Shown here piece after piece: positions 1 through 11,782 of a stretch of DNA of 64,000 nucleotides. Below the pieces are notes generated by a model. It saw only the letters and a program-made list of their open reading frames with translations, was not told the DNA's origin and searched no databases. The DNA is from Symsagittifera roscoffensis. Its lineage: Eukaryota > Xenacoelomorpha > Acoela > Convolutidae. Made by a program: the position numbers and the translations under genes. The stretch spans positions 51,498,563-51,562,562 of the forward strand of contig NC_087068.1 in NCBI RefSeq assembly GCF_963678635.1. Direction: 5' to 3'. The number at the start of each line of letters is the position of its first letter. Positions within the stretch are counted from its first letter, which is position 1.

Positions 1-1339
1 TTTGTACTCAATTCATCACGCAGCAGGTACCAAGTCTCGAATCTCGAGGAGCTACATCGTTAAGAACCATCGATGGTTGTTTATAATTTAATCACGTCAC
101 GACTGCGCGCCAAATCCCTGGGGCCACCATTAAATTCAGATTCAAATGTTTCTCGATGCTATTAAACATTGGTCGGTGCGTCTATGAAAACAATCGGTTA
201 TTAATCAATAACTAGAATGAATTACTTGTTTTTATAGGCACAGTCAACAAGGCGACTGCGTATTATGTTCGAGTATCATCAATCAACATCGCAGACTGAA
301 GACTTCTTTAAACAACATAGATGGGACTCGTCAATTCACATACCAATGCATGTTGAGCACCTTTTGCTTTGTTGCTTGTAATATACTTGTCTACGCCACA
401 TTATACAAATACCACAGATAAGTTCTGATTTCAATCGAGCGCCGGTCTTAGCTACTTTAGTTCTCGCTTGATAGCCAGACCTGCTGGACCAGAGCTCTAA
501 AGCAGAGTTTGTTATTTTAGCGTCACCAGCAAGTTAACGAGCTACTCTGTTGATATTTAAACAGAGACTAACTTAAGCGAGCGGCGCATTTGTGACTGCT
601 TTTTAAAGAGCTCATTACTATCAACGTGTGTATTATCTATACGCCAAGTATAAAAAATTTAATGGGGCCAATTAAGCAATAACAAGCTCTCGTATTAATA
701 CTCGACTGGACACTCAGTAGACAAGCCTCTCAGTCCGAGTCAAGAGTGCTCAATAGCATCTCATGGCAGACGTTGTTTATTCAGTGGCGCCCTCGCATGC
801 TCAACAATAACAACTTAATCAATCACCTAATCAGAACGAAACAGCAGCTAATCAAAACAACAAACACCTCACAATATCGCTCTCCTCTGCCGCCGAATAA
901 ATAAAATACTACTCTGCTCAAAATAAGATGCCGGCTTTATCATGTCATGAGCTGATCATTCATGTGACTAATAACTAATAACGCATTCTTCTATATTTAG
1001 AAAAAAAAATGACTGGAAAAAGATTTATGTACATCATTTTACAACTGTATTTAATCGGCCAATTTCTCCCTATCTCTCTAACTACTCACCCCCCCCTCCC
1101 CCATAGCAAAAGGGGGAATAGTTAAAAAGGTTCAATATCCGCATATGATTTTCTAAATGTTACAGGGAGAGGAACACTCAAAAACGACCAACTTCTCCCG
1201 AGAATATCAAAAAAAAACAGAATCCTAAGAACTGCTTATAACATTTTGGAAAAATGCCGTTTTCAAATTAAACTTCTTCAGAAGTAGAAGACAGATAAAA
1301 CTTATGTTCAAGCCTCATGAGTTCGTATTACAGCTGGAT
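1..1339. other. AT-rich intergenic DNA, nothing recognised
   Basis: No convincing coding region, RNA gene or element boundary was seen. A C-rich run near 1089-1103 and poly-A tracts are the only visible structure. Confidence 0.5.
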
Positions 1340-1860
1340 TTAAAAACAGTCGGTCTCATGCACTAAACGTCCCAAAAAGATTCAAATCAAACCAATTTTC
1401 AAAACTGACTTCCAGTTTTAGAAAACCTTACAATAAATATTTTATTGGATCTTGCTAACTATTTACCCTTTTGATAGGGGGAGCAATAAGGGAGGGGGGA
1501 AAAGTTAACAAGATCCATTTTATTTTTTAAACGATAAAAGAAATGAAACTAAATACGAACAAAAATGTGAATCAAATTATTTGTTGATATTTTCGAAAAG
1601 CACACTCCGTATTACTCTCAACTGCATTTTTTTTTTAAAAATCGTCCCAAAAAAAATTTAAATCAAACCATTTTGATTTTCAAAATTTCAATATAGACTT
1701 CCATATTTAGAATGGTGCGTAGACATTTGTGTCCCAGAATACTTTAGAAAAAACATTTTAATTTTTAAGTGATTTAAAAAATGAAAAAAATTCCGAACAA
1801 CAAGAAATGTGGATCGAATTACTTGTTGACATTTTCGAAATGCACATTTTATGAGGTAAA
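1340..1860. repeat. Degenerate direct repeat, two units of about 250-280 bp
   Basis: Two successive blocks share diverged stretches in the same order. Each has a segment beginning GTCCCAAAAA followed by ATCAAACCA and a TTCCA(G/T)TTTTAG-like stretch. Each then has a segment with GAATCAAATTATTTGTTGA or its variant, followed by TTTTCGAAA. A related TTTTGACATTTTCGAAATGC stretch recurs near 52357. This looks like an old tandem duplication of non-coding repeat DNA. Confidence 0.5.
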
Positions 1861-2835
1861 AAAGTGAAAATTATGTGTGCAAAAAGTTAATTGAAGTGCA
1901 CGGCCATGTTGCTTCAATTTGATTCCTTATAATAGCCAATCAGATATAGCCTTGAGTTTCAGTTGATCCAGCATAAAAATTGATTTCGGACCGTTTAGTG
2001 CATAAAGGCCCAGACAGGTTAAAAAGGAAAAGGCAAAAAAATAAATACATGAAGTTCTAAGAATAAATTCACTCCACATGGACGGTTAAGATAACACAAT
2101 AATTGCAAGCTCTAAAAATTAAGGTTGACAAAAAATGAGTTACAGGAACTCGATTAGCATCAACTTTGAAAAATAGGATGTTCTAAAATAGACAAAAAAC
2201 TTTTTAAAAATCACCAGAGAGTCAGCTTGAACAACTAATGCCAAAATTAATTGAAAAACTTCCATGAATAGTTCGTAGAAAATATCCATAATATTCAAGT
2301 AAATGAGTTCATTAACAATTCCTGGTTGTTGAGCCAGGTCTCTAATGAAGTCTTTGGTATCCATATAACTACGTTCATACAATAGCACTATATTGAAGCA
2401 CGTGAGCAGGAAACACATTACTCAATTCTAGAAAAAACTCTAAGACAAATTGTTCACAGGAACGTGAAAACGTATATTTATAAAAAACGGCTAGCAATCA
2501 ATTAAAAACAGTTGCAATTTACAAAAATTAAAACGCCAAAAAGTCAAAAGACTTCCAGAGGAACAACATCTCATATTTATCTGAACTCCTGATTCAGAAA
2601 GGCCTATCTGACTAACTCATCACACGTGTCAATAATTTGTAAAACAAGAGACAGACAAAATTTGAACGCCTGGAATCATCGGTTAAGGGTTGGTTTCGGC
2701 AAGATCAAAGATATCAAAAATGCTATAATTTGAAACTTTACGAAAATCAGGTCCAAATTCAGCAAGCGCGAAAGTGATATTTACACTTCCCATGTTAAAA
2801 ATAAAATAACAAAACAAGCATGTATTAATAGCAGC
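1861..2835. other. AT-rich intergenic DNA, nothing recognised
   Basis: Only a short, compositionally biased reading frame (2140-2418, minus) is present. It has no family signature, and no repeats with clear boundaries were found. Confidence 0.45.
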
Positions 2836-2960
2836 AAGACTGCTCGTATATCAGGGCAAAGCCCTGAATGTTCTGACTGCCCCTTAACACATGATCGAAT
2901 AGTTTTTGGGAAAAGAAAATATTGAAAACCTATAAATTGTGGACAATTTCAAAGTGTGAA
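2836..2960 (+). mobile_element. Fragment of the 550-bp palindrome-ended repeat family
   Basis: The stretch starting AGCAAGACTGCTCGTAT, followed by CAGGGCAAAGCCCTGAATG, matches the 5' end of the repeat copies at 48461-51535. The middle and 3' parts are missing or too diverged to see. Confidence 0.6.
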
Positions 2961-3611
2961 ATTTTGAGTCGTACGAAACTAATACGACCGATTAGCTAGC
3001 CTCAGTTCAATTTGGAAACAATTTGGTGTGCGGGATAATTCTCCACGCATAAATAATTCGCGTTACGCTCTATTTTTTATACCTTTTCTTCAAACAATTA
3101 ACACAAAAAATTTGCAGAACATCAGAATTTGCAGAAATTCGATTGAAACTCGGCAAAGCAAACTAAAACATTTGCAGAAAGTCAGAATTTTCAGAAAATT
3201 TATCAAAACTCTGGAAAGCACAAAACACGAAAAAAACCAATCAGGAAAACATGCAGCCAAAAAACCTCAAAAAAACTTATCCTTAGTTTTAGTGGTTAAA
3301 AAGTATGTATATATCTATGCAGCACAAGAATGAAATGCGAAAGTACAAAACCTTTGATAAAAATATTGAAATTAAAACCCGGCCAGTACGCCGACTAAAT
3401 TAGGACGAACTACTGCTTTGGGTAAAAATTTTAGATGTCAACATAATACCATGACAAAAAATAGGGATGACTACAACTTAAATTTTTCTGTGAACCAAAA
3501 ATACCCCTGTGAACTAAGAACTAGAAAATAAGTCTTGTATCTTAGGGGGGAATAGACTGAAAGTTTTCTTTCAATCAGACATCAGCCAACTTAATGAACA
3601 CCATCTTTGGA
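2961..3611. other. AT-rich intergenic DNA
   Basis: A lysine/asparagine-rich reading frame (3028-3333) is present but has repetitive composition (repeated CAGAA and CAGAAT words) and no recognisable domain. Nothing else is supported. Confidence 0.4.
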
Positions 3612-4431
3612 TTACACAAGAAAAAAATAAATTACACTTTTATACAAATGGCTACTAAGTTTACTAAGTTTGAAAAAATTACCAAAAAAGTGAGTCTTCA
3701 GATTGCGCTTTAAAACTTCTAAAGACTGCACGCATCGCACATCTTCTGGAATTTTGTTCCAAGCGGCAGCAACAGAAAAGGAAAATGTTTGTTGGATATA
3801 TTTCGTTCTTCCTCGTACTTGTAGTAGCGATTCACCGGTTCTTCTATAACGCAACAGAGCCAATAACAAGTTGCAGAGATAACTTTGCAGGTGGTTGTCT
3901 CGCAATTTGGAAAAAGAGCGCTGCAGTTTTAAAATTAATTCGACAATTATATGGCACCCAAATTAGCTCGGTAAGAGCCGGACATATACGATCTCTACGT
4001 TTGAAGCAGAAAACGAACCAAGCAGCTGCATTCTAAGCGCGTGTTTATAAATCTGATCAATAGTCAAACCAAAATAGATGCTGTTACAGTTACCCAGCCT
4101 CGAAAAAACAAAGGAGCGAGCTAGATGTGAAGCTTTTGCAGTTGATACATATTTACGTATTCAACAGAGTTGTCTAAGCTGCCAGAACAAAGTCTGGTAA
4201 CACGGTTGATCTGTTTGTTCATTGCAAAGTTTTCATGAAAAACCACTCCTAAGCTTGTGACATTTCTTTCAATTTCCCAAAAACAGCAAAAAAAAATCGA
4301 GACCCATACGCAACACACTTGGTAATTGCCAGGAGAAAAAGGATACTATTGGCTATAAAATTACAAACATAGTCAACAGACAGTTGCAAAAGAGTCAATG
4401 AACTGAAAAGTGTCAAAGAGCAAGTAAACAT
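3612..4431 (-). pseudogene. 3' end of a decayed non-LTR (LINE) reverse transcriptase ORF
   Basis: The minus strand carries, in order but split over several frames, the tail of a LINE reverse transcriptase of the CR1/Jockey-like type. First comes SLGVVFHENFAMNKQINRV, the 'LGV.. D..L.. K.HI..V' block. Next, in a second frame, come FWQLRQL and IRKYVSTAKASHLARSFVFS followed by RLGNCNSIYFGL, the 'LR.IR.YL..  A..L..A.V.SRLDYCNSLL' block. Last, in the 3612-3905 frame, come RGRTKYIQQTFSFSVAAAWN and KIPEDVRCVQSLEVLKRNLK, which end such proteins. At least one in-frame stop and two frame changes show it is dead. The block between the two parts (ARLV..RELHWLP) is missing or unreadable. The family match is by recognised motif order, not by a search. 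Confidence 0.8.
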
Positions 4432-7361
4432 AAATCAAGGACTCAATTTTTAAAAATATCTGATCTTTCAAATTTTACAGCAAAAACGACAGATGCCCTT
4501 TAGCTTCTTTGAATTTCTATAATAATATATGATTGACACTTTTTTTGATAAAACTAATCCAATTTGAGAAATCCAGATCAAAAGCTAATACTTTATTCGC
4601 TGGGAAAAAAGTAATTCAATTCCAATTCCGAAACTAGAAGTCCAGGTTTTTCGTGACCTTAACACTTCGCTGTTCGATAGCGGAGTTTGCATTCCTTTTA
4701 ACCAACGAAATAAACTGAACTTAAAAAGAAACCAAAAGAACTTAAAAAAACTTTTTCCTGAAAAACACCACTACGTTCATTACTCTTAAAAAAGGCAAAA
4801 TTTTTATTTGAAACATCGTCCATTTTCTATTTTCATTTAAACACATATCATTAAAAGATAGGGGATCGAAGACAAAAAAAATACGAAGCCAATATGACTC
4901 ACAAAAATACATTGAAACAACTGCAACTTGTCTCGAGTGACGTTCAATTTGATAAAAACAAAAAACAATTGGCCCAGCAACATTTAATGGAGTTTGCCTT
5001 CCTTTTAACAAAGGAAATTAAAGAAAAAAAGCGAAACCGCGAAAAAGTAAATTTGATCCTGAATCAATTTCAAGACTTTCCTGAAAAAACGTTTAAAAAA
5101 ATCATCGCGACCTATATAAGAGTCTTGAAACACGTTCGTCGACTCTTAAAATCAGGATTATTTTTGGTCACCTCAGCATGAGCACGATCAAAAATCGCAC
5201 ACAAGCGATGCATTACTATCAACTCTTATAGAGACACATTGCAGCTTCGTGCGAAAGGATGCAAGGTGATACAAAATGTGAACAAAATTCTTTAGAAAAA
5301 AAAACTATTTAGTAAAAGAATCTAGTCCCTGGTTGCAGTACCCTTGCATATCGCAAGGAAAAAAACCTACTGAAAATTGAACCGTGGTAACCACTATTAC
5401 TTGACCTAACTTTATTTAGGTCTCAACAGATGGGAAAACTTCTATCTTTTGGGTATACAGACAGGAAGATAATCCCCAAGTTATTACAAAGAAGTTTGCA
5501 AGGAGAGGAGCGTGATTTAGCCCGATTTTCTTATATTCCACTGAGAATCTTGAAAAATTTAATTCATTTTTGATTAAGCTACTCCATTAAAAAAAAGTTC
5601 AACAAAAAAAACTGAAAAAGTATAAAAATATATATAGCCAATAGACAGAAACTGAAAAAAAAAACGAATATTCAACGAAAAAATTATTTTTTGAGGAATT
5701 TTTTGATAAGTTTTCGTTCTTTCAAGATTTTTGATTTTTAAGAGTCCTGTATAAGCAAACTTTCCTGTAAAAGAGCTAACCCAGTTGAGACAACATCACC
5801 TATTGGTAACTTTTTATTCCGCCTATTTAAACTACTAATCCCTCTCGGAACTGAAAGTCGATAATTCTTTTGCGACAGTTGCAACTATTCCGCCTTTTTA
5901 AACTACTAACCCCTGTCAAAACTAAAAGTCGATAATTTTTTGCGGCAGTTGCATTTTCTTCATTTGAGAGCTCGATGTGCCTTCGTTGTTACCCTCAAAA
6001 AACACAAGGCCTGAATAAGTCTCTGCTTTCCTTCATTGACATTCGAAAACAAAAAAAAATCCTAGCAAGCAATCGATCGATATTCTCTCGAAGAAACAAC
6101 TTTTTCCACAGAGGCTAACAAGCGCTTCGCAAGCACAAGCGAGGAAAATGCAAAAAGAGCTCTAACAGGCAAAACAAATTGGAATAAGAAAAAAAATCAA
6201 AAAAATACGCCTTGAAAAAATTCTCACATCTGCTCCACGACCGCTTGTAAATTTACCAACACTACGAACCAAAAAAGCAGCTACAGTTTCAATCGAATTG
6301 CCAATTAGCAGCAAAAATTCGACCAAAAAACAAAATTGTTTTGATGTCCCGGATTTGAAAAAACCGGCCTCTTGATTAGGAGTCTCACGTCCTCGCATAT
6401 TGCAGGGGTAAAGAAGTGACTTAGCTAATGCTAGATCTACCTGTTCTAATAGTTTAAATCATATATTGAAATGATACGGAAATGAGTAATTTTCAAAAAA
6501 ATGGATTGTACGTTAAACCCTCGAGTTTCTCTGCTCAAATAGGAGAGTGACCGCTCATTTAAAGGAAAAAACCACTACTCGCTCTTTCAATTGAAGTCTA
6601 TCTCAAATTTGACTGTGTAGTTTTCGAAAATGATTCCAAAAATCGATCAAAAAAACTTAAATTTGACTTATCCTAAATCCATAAACTTTTCTCTACTAAT
6701 TGCCTCTGCTTTTTAAACCCTGCTTTTCAGATTATAGATTTCCACACACTATTTTTTTTTAGATTGAACCTTTAATAGTATATTGAGCTACAAGTTTTCG
6801 AGAACAGTGACTAATTATCAATAAAAAAATCAGTTAAAGTAAAAAGGAAATTTTCCCGAAGCCCATATCAGGTTTTCTAAAAAAAAAACAAACAAAACGG
6901 ATTACGCAGGGAAAATCTAAACACTATTTTAGTAGTAAAGAATTATCAACCTCAGAATCAGCAGGTTCGTTTTGAAAAACTTTCGAAACGGGCAAAATTT
7001 CAAAAATTGGACACTTTCTAGGGCCATATTTTTCTTCAAAACGCAGAGCATAACCAGTTTTGCACGTAAAATTTGATTAAATGATTCTTTTCTTTCTGTT
7101 TAAACCCTGAATCTCCGATTTGGCAGGGTAGTTTTGGCGAAAAAACATCTTCGTAATAATACGCTACGCTTTGCTGGTGTAAAAAATCTATAAAACTTTC
7201 ATAAATTTGTCTCGAATATGTTTAAGTTGTAGAAAATATGCCAAGAAACACGATCAATGCCGCTAAACAAGCATTTAAAATCCCATATTGATTGGCAACA
7301 AAGTCGACAATATTTAGGTGCACGCCAGTTGATCCCAAAACAAAATTTTACTGTAGTTTTT
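4432..7361. other. AT-rich intergenic DNA with short repeats
   Basis: No supported gene. Around 4675-4790 and 4985-5100 there are loosely similar blocks (GGAGTTTGC.TTCCTTTTAAC and TTTCCTGAAAAA), probably an old local duplication. The Lys-rich frame at 4894-5181 lies across one of these blocks and has no recognised domain. Confidence 0.4.
5813..5957 (+). repeat. Two-unit direct repeat of about 75 bp
   Basis: The words TTTAAACTACTAA, AAAGTCGATAATT and TTGCG(A/G)CAGTTGCA occur twice in the same order and spacing, preceded each time by ATTCCGCC. Confidence 0.75.
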
Positions 7362-7430
7362 ACTAACTTTGATCGAGTAAAACTAACTTTGATCGAACAA
7401 AAACTAATTTTGATCGAGTAAAACTAAATA
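7362..7430 (+). repeat. Short tandem repeat, three units of about 20-22 bp
   Basis: ACTAACTTTGATCGAGTAAA, ACTAACTTTGATCGAACAAA and ACTAATTTTGATCGAGTAAA follow one another with only spacer A bases between them. Confidence 0.85.
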
Positions 7431-7904
7431 TTCACGATATAAATTAGGCTTAAATATGCTAGTGCAGGCCTGCAAGCTCACCTTATTAGCTCGAAATTAG
7501 ACAAAATAAAAAGTTTCACACCGGTTTTTCTCGACACTGATGTTCGAATCACGACTGATTGAAATTTAATAGGATCATTCGACCCGTTTGGATGATTATT
7601 TGTGGTACCTGATTTGGCGTGGATCACAAAAAGAAGAAAAGCTAAAACACACCCGAAGAAGAAAAACTAAAACACGAATACTAAGTTCCTCCACATTTTT
7701 CAAATGGTCGGAACAATAAAAAGCCGAGCAGGTAAACTGACAAAAGAACAGGACGAGCGTTGATCGTCAATTATAAAAGAAAGCGTTTTAATTTCAAAAA
7801 TTCAAAGCTTTGGAAAGTAAGCCGACAAAAAACAACAGATAAACGGAAGCCCGGTGGTCATTTCAGGGAAAAAATTCATTTCAATGTACACTGAAAAACA
7901 ACAA

Positions 7905-7972
7905 GGCAGTACCGTGACTCGAACCCCAAAACTTAGGGTACAAAGGAAACTGTGTTACCACTACACTAAGTC
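7905..7972 (-). repeat. tRNA-like SINE head (copy A, first)
   Basis: On the minus strand, TTAGTGTAGTGGTAAC fits an RNA polymerase III A box and GGGGTTCGAGTCAC fits a B box, about 32 bases apart. The would-be acceptor arms do not pair, so this is a tRNA-derived promoter head rather than a working tRNA. The duplicate is at 12634-12701. Confidence 0.55.
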
Positions 7973-8477
7973 GGAATTATCCTGGTTGTTAATGATCGAT
8001 GATGATGCAATTTCAACTTGCGATACAACGAAAACATTGCATTACAAGACAAAGAACAGAAAAAGGAAAGAAGTCGAAAAAAAATTTTATTTGAGAAAAA
8101 TTTATTAGTGTACCTCAAATTAATTTTATAAGGAGCCTGAGAACACATTGGAATACTTTAACGAGCGGCAACTAAGCCGACAAAACAAAATTAGTTAAGC
8201 CAAAAACAAAATTAGTCAGGAGAAATTTGAGCTATGGAGTAGTAGTAGTAGAAAATGAAAGCTTTCAAGACCCATCCCTCATGAAAGTATAAGAAAATAA
8301 CTTCCCTCTAAAGTACAAACCAGGAGATGAGTTAGCCGCATCAACCTAAACCAAAATCGTTTAATCACAAAAAAAATCAAAATTAGAGTTGATATTTTTA
8401 CATATTACGGAACAGCTTTCAGCTAGAGTAAAAACTGTGAAAATCGAACAAAAACCCATGCTTTGAAAACGAGAACA

Positions 8478-8542
8478 CCAGATATCATAAATGCATTTGA
8501 AAAAAAAATTGTACCAGATATCATAAATGCATTTGAAAAAAA
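8478..8542 (+). repeat. Two-unit direct repeat with A-rich tails
   Basis: CCAGATATCATAAATGCATT followed by TGAAAAAAA occurs twice, about 36 bases apart. The same pair is present in duplicate copy B near 13210-13272. Confidence 0.8.
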
Positions 8543-9205
8543 AAAGAATTGGAAAAAGAGCCGACAAAAACTGATCTGAAAAAAAAACACACTTTCTTCT
8601 TAAATTTTTTTGAAATAAAAAATAAAGAATATATTATCATAAGGACTCGGTTGAGTGTTATTATTGAATTTCCAAGAAATTGAGCATAACAGCATGTAAA
8701 AATAGTGCACATAATTCTGACAAGTGTAAGTGGTAAGTGGTTTACGAGAAAAAGTCTAGTTCCCGATTGCTTCCGCACGTAAAACAAAACCTTGAAACTG
8801 AATTACGTGCATTGTGATTCACAAAATTAATACAGAGGCGAAACCGAGCTTCGCACCACATGCCACTCAACAAAATAAGATAGAACTAGCATGACGCTCA
8901 AAAAAGATGATTTCGAACAAAGTTACAGCTGAAGGAACTAGAAAAAGGAAACAAAATTAAAATTTTAAAAAGAAGTTTTTCATGTTTAAATTATTTAAAC
9001 TTTGTTGAAAAAGGCCCTTGTAAAGTTGACTCTGAGCATATCAATATAATTTTTTCTTATTGATTTCAAAAAAACAACGAAATTTATCAAGAAACACTAT
9101 CAAGTAAATCAGAAGACATAATTAAGCCGACGCTCAAACTAAAAGTCAGCCAAGATTTGGTCAAAAGAAATCTTATTGGAGAAAATATTTTTGGATGTAC
9201 CAACC

Positions 9206-9248
9206 ATTTAGAACCCACAGATACTATAAGAACCCACAGATACTATAT
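9206..9248 (+). repeat. Two-unit 18-bp tandem repeat
   Basis: GAACCCACAGATACTATA occurs twice in a row with little between. It is also duplicated in copy B near 13941-13981. Confidence 0.8.
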
Positions 9249-9711
9249 CTGTAGTTTATGCAAGCTGATATACACTATGCGAAAGTTACACGGACATAGC
9301 TTAACTTCATCGTCATGAAGCCGAAAAAATTAATCAACAAAAAATAATATCAAAATAATATATACAAATATACATACCATGGTTAAAACTTTGGACATAC
9401 AATTTACCAGTAATTACTAGCCTTAAAAGCCAGAAGTTCAACTTGGCTTTATAGAAAATTGAGCAGAACAGCAGCACAAACTATTTTGCAGCCCATTGTT
9501 TTGTTAAACAGGTTGTTAACCAGAAAAAGTCCAAATTCCGATTTGATAACGCTTGCTAATCGCGAGCGTACATATCGGAATCTGAAACAACTCCCTGATC
9601 TTTCAAGCAAGGTCTCTGCTTGGGAACGTAAGCAGCCAAAAAATAAGCAGACAAAATTTAGTCCGCTTATTCTAGTTTTGCCAGAACAGAAATCAAATTC
9701 TTTATATAAAA

Positions 9712-9787
9712 TGAAGGTCCAGCGTGGACTCGAAACCCATACCTTAGGCTCCCAAGGCACGCACTTTACCACTAGTTCAACTAAGAG
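9712..9787 (-). repeat. tRNA-like SINE head (copy A, second)
   Basis: The minus strand reads TTAGTTGAACTAGTGGTAAA (A-box region), then CCTTGGGAGCCTAAGG (anticodon-arm-like hairpin), then GGGTTTCGAGTCCA (B box). This is closer to a tRNA than the first SINE head, but the acceptor ends do not pair convincingly. A reading frame that runs through it (9459-9887) is not considered coding. The duplicate is at 14444-14519. Confidence 0.6.
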
Positions 9788-10153
9788 GTTTCATGATATA
9801 ACAAGGACAATTTCTTACACGAGAAATGTATTCAAAACTTTGGAGTTTTCTGAGATTTTAAATACAACTGCTAAGTTTCTGTCTTAGCAAAAACGCGTAT
9901 ATTGTATGAAAAAGAAGCCATTAAGTCGTCCGTCACTCAAACAAAAATCTGAGCTGTGTATAATTGAGGCTCTGCTTAAATTTCCATATTTTGCACGAAC
10001 GAAACAGGCGACGACTATGAAAGCATGACTGCAAACGATTATGAACCATTAGCTACCTACTCTCATAGATAAGTAATCTTCGTGTTTAATGAAATGAATC
10101 TTTTTAAAGCAATCTACTTGTTATAGTAAATGATTCTACTAAAATAAAAATAG

Positions 10154-10420
10154 TTATTTTCTTTTATCAATGGGTTGATAATATCTCTGTTTCAGAGTTC
10201 TATACTTCTTCAAACTGTACAAAGCTTCTAATTCCTTTACAACGTATTCTCCTAGCTCTATTTTCTTTTCAATTTCTTTTTCGTCGCTCAGAGTTGAGTT
10301 TTTCAGAAAAGTTGCCCGAAGTTTATCTTTGAAGTAGTTCTCTCCAGCAGGGTAGTCCTTAGCCATGTAAAACAGGGTTTTATAAAGGCGTTTCACCCGC
10401 AATGACTGCGACAAACTCAT
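10154..10420 (-). CDS. ETFRF1: ETFRF1/LYRM5-like LYR-motif protein, duplicate A
   Basis: An 88-residue protein beginning MSLSQSLRVKRLYKTL. The family is the LYR-motif (Complex1_LYR) superfamily. The closest recognisable member is ETFRF1 (LYRM5), a mitochondrial-matrix protein that binds electron-transfer flavoprotein and displaces its FAD. Visible matches are LYKTLFYMAKDYPAG near the N-terminus (LYK as in ETFRF1), YFKDKLRATFLKN in the middle, and ELEALYSLKKYRTLKQRYY at the C-terminus. The length equals the usual 85-90 residues. I chose the start at 10420 because the family begins there. The frame stays open upstream to 10585 and even looks signal-peptide-like, but that part has no family match and is likely 5' UTR. 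There is no intron in the CDS. Orthology is inferred from remembered motifs, not a search. Confidence 0.87.
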   Translation of the reverse strand: MSLSQSLRVKRLYKTLFYMAKDYPAGENYFKDKLRATFLKNSTLSDEKEIEKKIELGEYVVKELEALYSLKKYRTLKQRYYQPIDKRK

Positions 10421-10653
10421 GCTAAACTTCCCTCCACAAATGTTCCGGTTAATCACAACAGCTTCGCATTTGATAACCAAATGTCTATTACCATTTCTGC
10501 ACACTGAAAGAGGAGCTTTAAAAAACGTTTGTTCACTGTAAGCACCGTAGAGAAAAAATAATACAGAGGCGAAGCTGAGCTTCACACAAACTTTAATGTA
10601 TGTTAAGTTAAATTATATTAATATTAATTAAATAGTTTGTTTTCAACTAAAAT

Positions 10654-11620
10654 ATGCCTCCAAAAACGAGGACCAGATTGGCCTCAAAACAGCAAGTGTG
10701 CACAGTCTACAGGGGAGAACTGGCTGATGTGCGAGACCTGCGACAAATGACCCACAGCCATTGCATGTGGTACTCATCGACAGAGTTCAAATTCCTGGAA
10801 AGAGCCCCAGTGTCAAATTCATGTGCAGTGGATGCTCAACTTCTGGCGTGAAAACTGGGTGGTGGAAAATGTCACGAGGACATCACTCGTGATATTGAAG
10901 AATTGAAGGACAGACTGGAAAAGGCCAAGTCTGTCGTGCAGTCCCTAAATTCATCGGCCATTGCTCCCAAGGCTAAATACTCCAACGTGTTGAATTTGAG
11001 CCTTTTTAGACATGTTTCTCATTTTTCAGATCTTTGATCGTTTTGTAAATATTGTAAAAATTTTTAATCCTGATGATGCACAAAATGTGCGAAAACGTTT
11101 GAATTAACATTTTAAATTTCTTCTAACGTGTTGAAATCAGGTATTGAATATGCTTGTGAGCTTCGTTTCAGCGGTATACCTGAATACAAAAACTCAAGTA
11201 GAAATGAAAAAATAAATCGATTCCTTGGGCGTCAACCCAAATGAAATTTCATCATTTCGTAGACTCGAAAATTCGATGCAGATCTTAGGAGATCAAGGCA
11301 ATTACTAGTCAAGTTTTGAAACGTTTAAACAGTTAATAAATTACAAGCTCGCGCATCTATGCTCAAAACATATGAACCTAATTCATTGGTGAAAAATATG
11401 CGGTTTTGTTTCAAAATCCGTAATTGAAGAAGAACAAGAAAAAAAAACTCCTACTAGAAAACAGACGGGAATTATTAGACCAAGAAACTGACCCGAAAAC
11501 TGTTAAGATCCGTAAAGTTGTTTTGTACTTGAACAACAAAGCGTTACTTCGGCTTTTGATAAGCGTTACATCAGCTTTTTGCCAGCAAATGCCGATTTGG
11601 GATATGGTACCATTTTAAAA
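10654..11620 (+). pseudogene. LINE ORF1-like remnant with PHD-type zinc finger (copy A)
   Basis: The start is MPPKTRTRLASKQQ. Zinc-ligand blocks then appear in three different frames in the order of a PHD finger: Cys at 10697, WLMCETCD around 10721-10744, HSHC around 10753-10764, and FMCSGC around 10818-10835. A helical stretch ITRDIEELKDRLEKAKSVVQ follows. LRFSGIPEYKNSS around 11161-11200 and an RKVVLYLNNKALLR-like stretch around 11508-11550 are typical of ORF1 proteins of CR1/L2-type LINEs. Multiple frame breaks show it is dead. The family assignment is inference from motif order. Confidence 0.5.
11070..11096 (+). ncRNA. Hammerhead-like core motif (copy A, uncertain)
   Basis: CTGATGAT, GCAC AAAAT GTGC hairpin, GAAAAC. 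An ACGTT just after could pair with AACGT at about 11126-11130. Base 10.1 is T rather than the usual G, and a proper cleavage site was not found. Confidence 0.25.
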
Positions 11621-11782
11621 TTCTTATAACCATTTTAGTTAAATTTTAACCCTTTTTAGCGATAAGCAAACTGTTATACTCCTTTAAGGAAAACAGTCAT
11701 TAGTTCGAAATTTTGTTTTCTCTATTTGTACAGAATTTTATTACCACTTTTTGTTCATAATGTCAGTAGTGTTTGAGTTAAA

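Noticed and set aside
2140-2418. 92-codon minus-strand reading frame
   Set aside because: Hydrophobic and AT-biased composition, no family motif, no splice or promoter context.
3028-3333. 101-codon plus-strand reading frame
   Set aside because: Built from repeated Lys/Asn/Thr-rich words; no domain.
4894-5181. 95-codon Lys-rich reading frame
   Set aside because: Overlaps a diverged local duplication and has no recognisable motif.
7854-8108. 84-codon frame and its duplicate at 12583-12837
   Set aside because: Runs across the first SINE head and an A-rich tract; non-coding.
9712-9787. Functional tRNA gene
   Set aside because: A and B boxes are present but the acceptor and T stems do not pair well; interpreted as SINE-derived.
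9459-9887. 142-codon frame, and its minus-strand partner at 9449-9772, in both duplicates
   Set aside because: Both run through the tRNA-like SINE head, so they are chance frames in repeat DNA.
10421-10585. N-terminal extension of the ETFRF1-like protein as a secretory signal
   Set aside because: The family starts at MSLSQS; a secreted LYR protein would not make sense, and the extension has no homology I recognise.
11070-11130. Confident hammerhead ribozyme
   Set aside because: Core resembles it, but stem II closing base and cleavage strand do not fit; kept only as a low-confidence motif.
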